Source of the DNA: Huintestinicola sp050874005
Lineage (GTDB): Bacteria > Bacillota > Clostridia > Oscillospirales > Ruminococcaceae
Length of the DNA: 58,780 nt
Direction: 5' to 3'
Assembly: GCF_050874005.1 (NCBI RefSeq)
Contig: NZ_JBNMJV010000017.1
Coordinates: 1 to 58,780 of the forward strand
A model generated the notes under the pieces. The model saw nothing but the letters and a program-made list of their open reading frames with translations, was not told where the DNA came from and did not search any database. Positions 1 through 7,687 of the stretch are shown piece by piece (position 1 is the stretch's first letter; each line of letters opens with the position of its first letter). Both the position numbers and the translations under genes were made by a program.

Positions 1-33
1 TAATTGATAACTTGATTCTCATTGCCGGTCATC

Positions 34-996
34 TCACTGTTCACGCTCGTAAGCTCCGTCTTGCTCTTGGAAGATGCAATGCTTGGATTCAGACCTTCTT
101 AAGACTTTCGGCAGCGTTTTGAGTTTTGCGGAATCAGGATTATATATACGCAGAACCATACCTGCTGATACCAGCCACTCAATAGCCTCTTCAAACTCCC
201 TTGCTCTTGCCCCCTCACGAACACAGCCGTAAACGAATTTTTCATTATCCTTGGCAAGCTGGGTCACAAGGCTGCGGAAAACCATCAGAATACGTCCGCT
301 GTTGACTTTTCCATTGTGCTTGGAGAAGTCATTTTCATATAATTCAATCAATTCCTGCTGAATACGGGAGATCTCGGCAGGGTCTTTGTGTGTGATCCAG
401 GACTGCACACATTCAGGCATACCGCCTATTATCAGATAAAAATTATATGAATCAAGCAGCTTTTGGTGAAAAATTTCCTCGATCTGCTGTCCTTTCTCAA
501 TACTGTTATAGTAAGAATACAGTCCCTTGTCCGTTGCGGCAAGAAACTCATCAAAAGTCATTGGGTCAATGTTCAGAAGATTTACTTTGCCCACAGGGTA
601 TGATTTAGGTTTTGCAAGCAGAGTACCAAGCAGACTTCCCGCTGAAATTATGTGATATTCATTTGCCTTTTCGCAGAAATATTTAAGAGAGTTCAGAGCC
701 TCGGAGCATTCCTGCACTTCATCAAATATGATCAAATGCTTTCCGGGAATAATCTTTTTGCCCTTGATAAGTCCCAGCAACTCAATAATTCGATGAGGAT
801 TTTTGTTCGTTTCAAAGATAGACTTTAATTCGTCTTCTTCATCGAAGTTGAAATAAAATGTATCCTCATAATACAGCCTGCCGAATTCCTCCATAAGCCA
901 TGTTTTCCCTACCTGTCTCGCACCTTTAAGCACGAGCGGCTTGCGGTCAGCACTGTTTTTCCAGACTAAAAGCTGTTCTATTGCATTACGCTTCAC
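34..996 (-). pseudogene. AAA+ ATPase of the DUF4143 type, C-terminally truncated
   Basis: The N-terminal part is a P-loop ATPase: Walker A at about residues 24-31 (KGARQVGKTW), a Walker B-like LIIFDEVQ at about 88-95, then the usual AAGSLLG-like sensor region (here SAGSLLG). Full-length members run about 400-450 residues and finish with a DUF4143 nuclease-like domain. This one stops at 320. The last 35 or so residues, after LRIYN, do not resemble the family, and another minus-strand frame is open from about 92 to the left edge. This looks like a frameshift or a recombinational junction. The start is GTG with AAGGAG nine bases upstream. A second, intact relative lies at 55554. Cellular role unknown; members are common on mobile elements. 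Confidence 0.65.
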
Positions 997-1324
997 ATAA
1001 TCACACTCCTTACAAATAGTATTATACCACTTTTTAAGATATATATCAATAGTATTTTACACGTTTTAAAAAGATTTTTCGAGTGAGATTTACACATTTT
1101 CTTAAAAACATTGTTGTTTTGCAGATATTATTTTAAATGATAGAACGGAGATTCTCAGATATATGTACTTAAAAATGAAAGCCTGAATTTTGAGTGCAGG
1201 CTTTTGGGCGTTTGTTTAGATTAGCAAGACATATAAATCTCTGTCGGTATTTCTTTCAAATACTTCTATACTTTGTATGTTATATTGTTGGGTCATTGAC
1301 TGCGCCCGAAAGAATTATACCAAC
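997..1324. other. Intergenic region with a hairpin
   Basis: No gene seen. The right-hand gene (1325-1900, minus) reads into it. A hairpin at 1178-1204 (AAAGCCTG stem) is followed on the minus strand by a CATTTTTA run and is a plausible terminator for that gene. The ribosome site of the ATPase gene lies at about 1006-1011. Confidence 0.45.
1178..1204 (-). terminator. Probable intrinsic terminator
   Basis: Arms AAAGCCTG and CAGGCTTT, with an 11-base loop, followed by CATTTTTA on the minus strand. It lies downstream of the 1325-1900 gene. Confidence 0.5.
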
Positions 1325-1900
1325 TTATTCCATTTGATCTGCAGTTTTTTCTATCAATAAATTACCCTCAAAATCAAGTTCATAATAATTATCATAAAAA
1401 TCGTACAGCTTGATTCGATCTGAGCATATTTCAAATGGGTTTTTATCGGTGCAGGAACACCATATATCTCTTCCGCTGAATGACCATAATTTATTAAATT
1501 TATCATCTAAACAGATAATGTCTATTTCGCCGTGTATTACATATTTTGCTGACACTTTGTAAATTGCAAAGTTTGTGCCTAAAGTAGGTATATGTACTCG
1601 TTGTATTATCGAGCCATCTTTTACCCTTAATTGAGTGATATCTTCATTGTGAAGCACGGTTAATATATCTCCTTCAAGGATAGCGCTGTTCGTATCGTCA
1701 TAATAGTAATCACCTATCAAAAGTATGGTTTGCTCTTTTGCAAATGTATCAATATGAATTTTTAGTGCTTTAAAATAATCCCCGTTTTCATAATTATCGG
1801 GGTTATATACAATGTCATAATTTTTTTTGTCAGCCGAATTGAAAGTATATGTTTCGTCCACAGAGATTGTTATAGAACAGACATCATTTTTTATTTTCAT
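1325..1900 (-). CDS. Hypothetical protein
   Basis: Protein of 191 residues that I do not recognise. It is rich in beta-type and acidic/aromatic residues, with no signal peptide or membrane segment. The start at 1900 is chosen because GGGGGA lies eight bases upstream; an open frame also extends 13 codons further, inside the preceding gene. Its first 17 bases overlap the end of the upstream gene (1884-2204), so the two are probably translationally coupled. Small coupled pairs like this on mobile elements are sometimes toxin-immunity genes, but nothing in the sequence proves that here. Confidence 0.6.
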   Translation of the reverse strand: MKIKNDVCSITISVDETYTFNSADKKNYDIVYNPDNYENGDYFKALKIHIDTFAKEQTILLIGDYYYDDTNSAILEGDILTVLHNEDITQLRVKDGSIIQRVHIPTLGTNFAIYKVSAKYVIHGEIDIICLDDKFNKLWSFSGRDIWCSCTDKNPFEICSDRIKLYDFYDNYYELDFEGNLLIEKTADQME

Positions 1901-2204
1901 TCGTAATCCCCCCGTCTTTATCACATAATTTATATTCAAACATAGCCACTTCTTCAGCTGTCATTTGCTCTGTGGATATGTTTTTATTTTTACAGTATTC
2001 TATTGCTCCTCTGAAATCAAACCAAGTTCTTATTTCTTCAATACTATCTTCTGAAATAATATCAAATGCTGCACTCATAAACATAGTTTCTATATTTTCA
2101 TCATTCTTGATTTTATACCAAGAATTTTTAAATAGGAGAACCTCATATTCCTTCCCATTTGACAATCCATCAGCACTTGCGGATTCCCTTAATTTGACCT
2201 TCAT
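1884..2204 (-). CDS. Hypothetical protein
   Basis: Protein of 106 residues, acidic and soluble, not recognised. It starts at ATG 2204 behind an AGAGGTAAG ribosome site. The 3' end overlaps the next minus-strand gene by 17 bases, which implies a two-gene operon. The N-terminal KGKEYEV-like stretch (NGKEYEVLLFKNSWYKI) resembles a small SH3-like beta barrel, but this is only an impression. Confidence 0.55.
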   Translation of the reverse strand: MKVKLRESASADGLSNGKEYEVLLFKNSWYKIKNDENIETMFMSAAFDIISEDSIEEIRTWFDFRGAIEYCKNKNISTEQMTAEEVAMFEYKLCDKDGGITNENKK

Positions 2205-2529
2205 ATGATCTTACCTCTATTCAAATTTGTTCTGCTTATCAAAAGACTTTCTGCTCCAATAAAACAGGAAAAGATCATTTCTGCTGTTAGTCTTTTTTGT
2301 TTTATTTTCCCTTAATTACAATTATACTCACAATCTGTGTAAAAATCAACACAGCAACCGTGATCCAACCGGTATATTATATTTTTTATGCTTGATACAC
2401 TGCCGTATATCAGTAATCCTTTTATGAAAGAAAGAAAAATATCATATTTAGCAAACGAAATACCACTCTCAAGCGGCAAATAAATATCTGAAACTCAGAT
2501 TTATAGCGGCTTCACAGCTGTTTTTCAAT

Positions 2530-2580
2530 GTGCTTTTTTTGAAGAAATAAATCCCTTCAAAAAAGCACATCTTTTTTTGA
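2530..2580 (+). terminator. Strong hairpin followed by T run
   Basis: Arms of about 14 bases (GTGCTTTTTTTGAAG and its complement with one imperfection) around a short loop, then CTTTTTTT at 2571-2578. It reads as an intrinsic terminator on the plus strand, although no plus-strand gene lies just upstream. Confidence 0.45.
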
Positions 2581-2650
2581 ATCGGCTTCGCATACGGAGA
2601 TGTTCTTCTTTAAGCAATGAAATATAGCGTAGTTAACCTGACAGATCCTT

Positions 2651-2742
2651 AAAGAATGCGCATTTTGAGAAAACAATTATTTGCGGTATAAAAAGAATTT
2701 GAAACTTTTGTTAACACTTTGTTAATCAGTATGCACATTTTA
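2651..2742. repeat. Copy 1 of a ~90-bp direct repeat
   Basis: Begins AAAGAATGCGCATTTTGAGA and ends TTGTTAATCAGTATGCACAT. The start and end blocks are conserved with the copy at 2872-2961; the middle is divergent. Each copy contains TGTTAACA-like palindromic sequence and two ATGCGCATTTT-like blocks. Confidence 0.7.
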
Positions 2743-2767
2743 AATTATGAGAAAAACATTCTCTTTT

Positions 2768-2816
2768 AAATGATGTATGATAGCGAAATTTGAAAAATCG
2801 CTAACATACATCATTT
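2768..2816. other. Long stem-loop between the two repeats
   Basis: Arms AAATGATGTATG/CATACATCATTT plus an inner TAGCGA/TCGCTA stem, followed by TTTTTA on the plus strand. It is a terminator or a structured small RNA. Confidence 0.45.
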
Positions 2817-2871
2817 TTTATGTCATTTTCTGATGTTTTGAACGATAGCTAAGTCATAAAAATTCACCCCG

Positions 2872-2961
2872 AAAGAATGCGCATTTTGAGAAACAATTAG
2901 TTACTGCGTCAAGCGATTTTATGGTTATTGTTAACAGTTTGTTAATCATTATGCGCATTTT
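2872..2961. repeat. Copy 2 of a ~90-bp direct repeat
   Basis: Same outer blocks as the copy at 2651-2742 (AAAGAATGCGCATTTTGAGA at the start, TTGTTAATCATTATGCGCAT at the end), 221 bases downstream. Confidence 0.7.
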
Positions 2962-3271
2962 TATAAAATTTCAAAATGTGGTTTTAAAAATTTTTTCTCA
3001 ATAGCATAATCAGAGAAATAAGCTATTTGGTTGAGTTCATAAAATAAAGTACATTTATTTAAATTAAGTTTACAGAAAAAGGGCGTTTTTATTTGGTAAC
3101 GGAAAAATTATTTGGTATCATTACGTCACACAAGAAATTAAAAGTACTTTTATTAAAAATCCTGAGCAAAACTCGGGAAATCAATTTTGTGAAAAAACTA
3201 AGAAAGGAGAAGCGATCATCTGAATATCAAAACAAAATACAGTCTAAACTAAAATCAGGAGGCGTGATAAA

Positions 3272-3430
3272 ATGACACTTACCATCGTAAAAAGATTCAA
3301 CGGCATGGGTAAGGAGATAGATGAAACCTATCAGCCTGTTATTCCCGAGCTGGTTGAGCTGCTCTCTGAGGTCTATCACAAGCTGAATGCTGCGAGCAAT
3401 GCAGAAAAGAGCAGCGATATTTCCGCATAA
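3272..3430 (+). CDS. Small hypothetical protein upstream of recombinase
   Basis: Reads as 52 residues beginning MTLTIVKRFNGMGKEIDE and ending SSDISA. The ATG has a strong AGGAGG at 3258-3263. The product is acidic and probably helical, with no membrane segment. A hairpin terminator (3473-3502) follows. Function not recognised; small proteins of this kind often sit beside large serine recombinases. Confidence 0.55.
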   Translation: MTLTIVKRFNGMGKEIDETYQPVIPELVELLSEVYHKLNAASNAEKSSDISA

Positions 3431-3472
3431 TATCAGTTCAAAGCTTATTATTAAACATTGCGCTATTAAAAA

Positions 3473-3502
3473 TTTCAGAGATATCCTTTTGTTATCTCTG
3501 AA
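3473..3502 (+). terminator. Intrinsic terminator-like hairpin
   Basis: Arms TTTCAGAGATA and TATCTCTGAAA; TATTTTTTAG follows a few bases later. It separates the small gene from the recombinase. Confidence 0.5.
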
Positions 3503-3580
3503 ACATTTACATATTTTTTAGTCAACAAAAAAATTACCACACCAATGATGTTCCCACATAGTATTGGTACAAATTATATC

Positions 3581-3634
3581 TTGAAATAATAAGCAAAAAA
3601 GATTATAATAGAGATAGCCTTCACGGTTATCTCT
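3581..3634 (+). promoter_or_regulatory. Recombinase promoter with overlapping palindrome
   Basis: TTGAAA at 3581-3586, 17-base spacer, TATAAT at 3604-3609. A stem AGAGATA (3610-3616) / TATCTCT (3628-3634) begins right at the -10 box and extends on both sides with AT pairs. It could be an operator or a leader hairpin. GGAGG lies at about 3648-3652. The promoter is vegetative in type, not an evident sporulation-sigma promoter. Confidence 0.6.
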
Positions 3635-3660
3635 ATATTATTATAGTGGAGGCGGGATAA

Positions 3661-5049
3661 ATGGAAAATACTTTACTCAAATCATTAAAAGGAAGAAAAG
3701 CAGCGTTATATATCCGAGTATCCACCGATGCCCAGTATGAGGAAGGATATTCGGTAGATGCCCAGAAGCTGAAGCTGGAGCAGTACTGTGCATTAAATGA
3801 CGTCACCGACTATGAATTTTACATAGACGGCGGCTGGTCGGGAAGCAATATTGACCGTCCCGAAATAAAGCGTATGATAGCCGAGATAAAGGACGGCAAG
3901 GTGGGAGCGGTGATCGTATATAAGCTTGACAGACTTTCCCGTTCTCAGAAGGACACGATTTTACTGCTGGAAGAGGTGTTCAATCCTAATGACTGCAGCT
4001 TTATCAGTCTGAATGAGAATTTTGACACTACCACTCCTTACGGCAAGGCTATGATCGGAATACTTTCTGTTTTTGCACAGCTTGAGCGTGAGAATATAAG
4101 GGAGCGTACCCGAATGGGAATGCACGAAAGAGTGAGATCAGGCTGCTGGATGGGCGGCGGCAGAGTTCCTTTTGGTTATGATTATGACGCAAACAAGGAC
4201 ATTCTCGTTCCCAATGAACACGCCGAGGACGTAAGGCAGATATTTGACCTGTATCTCCAAGGTTATTCCACAACTCAGCTTGCCAAAATGTTTGACGTTG
4301 CGGGTGACAGGCATATAACTAATATCCTCGACCGAGTGACATATCTTGGAAAAATAAACTTCAACGGCGAAATTATCGACGGACTCCACCAGCCAATCAT
4401 TGACGAGCAGACGTGGAATGCGGTCCGGGAAGAACGCCGAAAACGTTCCACAAAGGGTATGGTCACATCATCGTATCTGCTGACAGGTTTTGTCTACTGC
4501 GGAAAATGCGGTGCAAGAATGAGATATCAGAAGTGGGGAAAAAACGGGCTGAAAATTTACTGCTGTTCACAGCAGCACAGCCGTCCCGAATTTGTGGTCG
4601 ACCCCGACTGTGATAACTTAAAGCTTGACGCCTGCGATGTGGAAGATGCAGTGATAAAGGACCTTTTCAACTACACAAGGCAGAACAAGCGCATTGATAG
4701 GTCGCTAGGTGTCAAGGCTTCGGCTTTGCAGACCCTGAAACAGAAATACGATGTGGTATCGGGACGAATAAAGCGGTTATATAATCTCTATGCCGCAGGC
4801 GGGGACGATATCCTGCTTGATACAATAAACGAGAACAAAAACGAGCTTGCCGAGATATCCCGACAGATAGAAAATGAAAAGAAGCTGAGCGCTGTGGTCA
4901 ATGACCTCAACGAGAAAAACAAAACCATTGCCACCATTGAGGACAGCTGGAACAGTATGAGCATAAAGGACAAACGGAAGGCTATCGGAATTTGTATTGA
5001 AAGGATAGAAATTACCGACACAAAGATATCCATTAAGTACGCATTTTAA
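3661..5049 (+). CDS. Large serine recombinase (site-specific integrase/excisionase)
   Basis: Catalyses integration and excision of the element by a Ser-linked cleavage mechanism. The N-terminal resolvase domain (about residues 12-155) has the nucleophile Ser21 in YIRVSTDAQ and the usual YKLDRLSR and QLERENIRERT motifs. A recombinase domain follows (about 160-270), then a zinc ribbon (CGKCGARM near residue 281, CC near 300, DC near 316) and a C-terminal coiled coil (about 355-430). Length 462 is normal for the family. It starts at ATG with GGAGG nine bases upstream. It lies right at the element end, and its stop is 24 bases from resumed sigG homology. This is the position of C. difficile-type skin recombinases relative to sigK, but whether it acts during sporulation is unknown. 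Confidence 0.9.
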   Translation: MENTLLKSLKGRKAALYIRVSTDAQYEEGYSVDAQKLKLEQYCALNDVTDYEFYIDGGWSGSNIDRPEIKRMIAEIKDGKVGAVIVYKLDRLSRSQKDTILLLEEVFNPNDCSFISLNENFDTTTPYGKAMIGILSVFAQLERENIRERTRMGMHERVRSGCWMGGGRVPFGYDYDANKDILVPNEHAEDVRQIFDLYLQGYSTTQLAKMFDVAGDRHITNILDRVTYLGKINFNGEIIDGLHQPIIDEQTWNAVREERRKRSTKGMVTSSYLLTGFVYCGKCGARMRYQKWGKNGLKIYCCSQQHSRPEFVVDPDCDNLKLDACDVEDAVIKDLFNYTRQNKRIDRSLGVKASALQTLKQKYDVVSGRIKRLYNLYAAGGDDILLDTINENKNELAEISRQIENEKKLSAVVNDLNEKNKTIATIEDSWNSMSIKDKRKAIGICIERIEITDTKISIKYAF

Positions 5050-5073
5050 TTTTTTCAACCGCTGTATGTCATT

Positions 5074-5556
5074 CCAATGATATCCGGTGAGCTAAAGCGT
5101 TACCTCCGTGACAACACTCCCATACGCATATCACGAAGCCTGCGTGACCTTGCATATCGGGCGATGCAGGCAAAGGAGGAGCTTACCGCAAGGCTATGCC
5201 GAGAACCGGATATAACCGAGATAGCCAAGGAACTGGGCGTTCCCAAAGCTGATGTGGTAACGGCACTCGAGAGCATTTCCGACCCCGTATCTCTTTACGA
5301 GCCTGTTTATTCCGACGCAGGGGACACACTTTATGTCCTTGACCAGATAGGTGACGGAAACGACTCGGACGGCTGGATCGACGAGCTTTCATTCAGAGAA
5401 GCACTTGTTTCTCTTAACGAGCGTGAGAAAAAGATACTTTATCTGCGCTTTCTCAGAGGACACACACAAATGGAAGTAGCACGTGAGATAGGCATTTCGC
5501 AGGCGCAGGTCTCAAGGCTTGAGAAGAACACTCTGGACAAGATAAAGGGAAATTAA
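5074..5556 (+). pseudogene. sigG: 3' part of sporulation sigma factor sigma-G
   Basis: The readable frame encodes PMISGELKRYLRDN, then a sigma-70 region 3 (to about residue 75) and region 4 with helix-turn-helix (about residues 100-158, TQMEVAREIGISQAQVSRLE). The closeness to Bacillus SigG (PMIIGEIRRYLRDN, RISRSLRDLAYRA, ISQAQVSRLEK) is clear by eye. Region 1.2/2, which binds core RNAP and the -10 element, is missing. The first ATG of the remnant is 5077 and has no ribosome site; 5047-5049 is the in-frame recombinase stop. The missing half should lie left of the window. Either the gene is dead, or excision of the element restores it, as skin does for sigK. Confidence 0.85.
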
Positions 5557-5562
5557 ATGTAA

Positions 5563-5593
5563 AAGGCTCTGCCAAAACAAGCGGCAGAGCCTT
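5563..5593. terminator. Bidirectional terminator between convergent genes
   Basis: Arms AAGGCTCTGCC and GGCAGAGCCTT around a nine-base loop. It serves the sigG end on plus and the 5600-5947 gene on minus. Confidence 0.7.
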
Positions 5594-5599
5594 AAAATA

Positions 5600-5947
5600 T
5601 TATTCGTAAAACTTTCCCTTGAAGAAATTTTCATTTCCAAGCTTTTTTGCCTTTAGCCTGAACATCACACAGCCGTCGGGACATACGATATCCTTGCAGT
5701 CGGAAGAACTGCCACCGATGTTTTCCAGGTCTCCCCCGCTTCTTACCGCTTCCATTATGGGGTAAAGCATCATCATTGTTTTTGAGCATATGCCCTGCCC
5801 CTGTGCATTTACGGGACAGCCGTAGGTGCAGGTGTATTTGTCCCCTATCTCCTCGCCGTTGCGGCAGTAATGCTCGGGCTTGTCTCCTCTCAGATATCCC
5901 GTGACTTCTATCTCAAATTCGTATTCCTCGTCAAACCATTTTTTCAT
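5600..5947 (-). CDS. TIGR04076-like Cys-rich protein
   Basis: Protein of 115 residues with at least seven cysteines (Cys in HYCRNGEEIG, YTCTYGCP, GICSK, SDCKDIVCPDGC), probably binding metal or an iron-sulfur cluster. The N-terminal EFEIEVTGY and the spacing of cysteines suggest the TIGR04076 family, whose function is unknown. It starts with ATG behind GAAAGGAA. It stands alone between two terminators. Confidence 0.65.
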   Translation of the reverse strand: MKKWFDEEYEFEIEVTGYLRGDKPEHYCRNGEEIGDKYTCTYGCPVNAQGQGICSKTMMMLYPIMEAVRSGGDLENIGGSSSDCKDIVCPDGCVMFRLKAKKLGNENFFKGKFYE

Positions 5948-6007
5948 TTTTATGACATTCCTTTCGTTTCAGATATAGCGTCATTATTATTGTAGCATAT
6001 CAAAGAG

Positions 6008-6040
6008 CCGCCGTACAGACCAAAATGATCTGTACGGCGG
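6008..6040 (-). terminator. Terminator of gpmI
   Basis: Arms CCGCCGTACAGA and TCTGTACGGCGG with a nine-base loop, just downstream of the gpmI stop on the minus strand. The T tract is weak (CTCTTTGATA). Confidence 0.6.
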
Positions 6041-6058
6041 AAAATTTATCATCCAAAA

Positions 6059-7600
6059 TTACTTAACAATAAGAGATTTGCCCGTCATCTCGGCAGGCTG
6101 GGGGAGACCCATTATCTCAAGAAGGGTAGGAGCGATATCTGCAAGGCAGCCGCCCTCTCTGAGCTTTACGCCGTCCTCATAGTTAACGAGAATAAAGGGA
6201 ACGGGATTTGTGGTGTGAGCGGTGTGGGGATTGCCTGTCTCGTAGTCTATCATCTTCTCGGCATTGCCGTGGTCGGCACATATAAACATTACGCCGCCTG
6301 TTTCCTTAACAGCGTCAACAGCCTTGCCAACAAGCTCGTCTATCCTCTCAACAGCGGCAACAGCGGCGGAGATAACGCCTGTGTGACCTACCATATCGGG
6401 GTTTGCAAAGTTGATGATGATAACATCGTACTTGTCGGACTTGATAGCCTCAACAAGATCCATTCCTACCTCGGGAGCGCTCATTTCGGGCTGGAGATCG
6501 TAGGTTGCGACCTTGGGGGAATTTACAAGGATACGTGCCTCGTCAACGTTGGGAGTTTCAATACCGCCGTTGAAGAAGAAGGTTACGTGAGCATACTTCT
6601 CTGTCTCGGCAAGACGGAGCTGCTTCTTGCCGTTCTTTGCAAGATACTCGCCGAAGGTGTTGGTGATCTCCTCTTTCTTGAAGGCAACAAGCTTGTTGGG
6701 GATAGACTCGTCATAATCCTTGAAGCATACATATGTGAGAGGGAGGAAGCCGCCCTTTCTTTCAAAGCCTGTGAACTTGTCGTCGCAGAATGCACGGGTG
6801 ATCTCTCTTGCTCTGTCGGGACGGAAGTTGAAGAAGATAACGGAGTCGCCGGGCTTTACAAGGGAAAGGGGCTTGCCGTTTTCGGTGATAACGGTGGGAA
6901 GAACGAACTCGTCCGTAACGCCGTTTGCATAGGAATCCTCCATTGCCTTGACAGCGCTTTCGGCTGTAACGCCCTCGCCTGTAACGAGAGAATCATATGC
7001 TTTCTGAACTCTGTCCCAGTTGTTGTCACGGTCCATTGCGTAGTAGCGTCCGCTGAGAGATGCGATCTTTCCTACGCCGATCTCAGCCATTTTCTCCTCG
7101 AGAGCGGCAACGTAATCCTTGCCCGAAGCGGGGGGAGTGTCTCTGCCGTCAAGGAATGCGTGAACATAAACATTGGAAACGCCCTCACGCTTTGCCATTT
7201 CAAGGAGACCGTAAAGGTGAGTGTTGTGACTGTGAACACCGCCGTCGGAGAGAAGTCCCCAGAGGTGGAGATCGGAATTATTCTTCTTGCAGTTAGCCAT
7301 TGCCTCAAGAAGAACCTCATTCTTAAAGAATGTGCCGTCCTCAATGTCCTTTGTAATTCTTGTAAGATCCTGATAAATAATTCTGCCTGCGCCGATGTTC
7401 ATATGACCGACCTCGGAGTTGCCCATCTGACCGTCGGGAAGACCTACAGCAAGACCCGAAGCGTTGCCCTTAACAAAGGGGCATTCCTTCATCAGCCTGT
7501 CCATAACGGGGGTGTTTGCCATTGCAATGGCATTGCCGTCGGTCCTTTCGTTAAGACCGTAGCCGTCGAGTACCATTAAAACAACAGGTTTTCTGCTCAT
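6059..7600 (-). CDS. gpmI: 2,3-bisphosphoglycerate-independent phosphoglycerate mutase
   Basis: Interconverts 3- and 2-phosphoglycerate in lower glycolysis; cytoplasmic, Mn-dependent. Length 513 is typical. Visible landmarks are the metal ligand Asp12 (VLDGYG), the phosphoserine nucleophile Ser62 in GQMGNSEVGH, the substrate loop with HSHNTHLYGL and AFLDGRDTPP, and C-terminal metal ligands in FICADHGNAEKM and NPHTAHTTNPVP. It starts at ATG with a GAAAGGAT-type site. It lies downstream of tpiA on the same strand with an 87-base gap, so the two glycolytic genes are probably co-transcribed. Confidence 0.97.
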   Translation of the reverse strand: MSRKPVVLMVLDGYGLNERTDGNAIAMANTPVMDRLMKECPFVKGNASGLAVGLPDGQMGNSEVGHMNIGAGRIIYQDLTRITKDIEDGTFFKNEVLLEAMANCKKNNSDLHLWGLLSDGGVHSHNTHLYGLLEMAKREGVSNVYVHAFLDGRDTPPASGKDYVAALEEKMAEIGVGKIASLSGRYYAMDRDNNWDRVQKAYDSLVTGEGVTAESAVKAMEDSYANGVTDEFVLPTVITENGKPLSLVKPGDSVIFFNFRPDRAREITRAFCDDKFTGFERKGGFLPLTYVCFKDYDESIPNKLVAFKKEEITNTFGEYLAKNGKKQLRLAETEKYAHVTFFFNGGIETPNVDEARILVNSPKVATYDLQPEMSAPEVGMDLVEAIKSDKYDVIIINFANPDMVGHTGVISAAVAAVERIDELVGKAVDAVKETGGVMFICADHGNAEKMIDYETGNPHTAHTTNPVPFILVNYEDGVKLREGGCLADIAPTLLEIMGLPQPAEMTGKSLIVK

Positions 7601-7687
7601 AATTTTTAACTATCCTTTCTATATCCTTTCGGGGTATCACGAAAAGCTGCGGCAGAACTCACATCCTGTCGCAGCAGATAAGCTTTA

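Larger units (their letters stand above)
2205..3271. other. AT-rich non-coding stretch with repeats and hairpins
   Basis: No convincing gene in about 1 kb. A possible 60-residue Lys-rich frame at 3093-3275 has no ribosome site. The region holds a hairpin at 2530-2569 followed by a T run, a pair of about 90-bp direct repeats (2651-2742 and 2872-2961), and a long hairpin at 2768-2816 followed by TTTTTA between them. Such an array in a mobile element suggests regulatory or replication/partition sites, or small RNAs. Confidence 0.5.
1..5064 (+). mobile_element. Right part of an integrated element with a large serine recombinase, inserted in sigG
   Basis: The stretch ends with a large serine recombinase whose stop lies 24 bases before sigma-G homology resumes (Pro-Met-Ile from 5074). 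Accessory genes to its left (a truncated ATPase and two unrecognised small genes) fit element cargo. The left end and the other half of sigG are not in the window, so the element should run beyond position 1. The exact crossover is not resolved. It should lie between about 5050 and 5079, because the sequence after 5071 is sigG-like and the sequence before it is not. Confidence 0.7.

Noticed and set aside
2651..2961. Two 90-bp repeats considered as CRISPR or IS ends
   Set aside because: Only two copies, direct not inverted, with divergent centres and no transposase between.
3093..3275. 60-residue Lys-rich open frame before the recombinase region
   Set aside because: TTG start with no ribosome site and no coherent domain; the following 3272-3430 gene has a good site and is more plausible.
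3541..3580. CCAATGAT sequence before the recombinase as a second att copy of sigG
   Set aside because: Only eight bases match the sigG junction; too short to call.
6215..7579. 454-codon open frame opposite gpmI
   Set aside because: Shadow of the mutase in the complementary strand; Val/Cys-rich nonsense composition.
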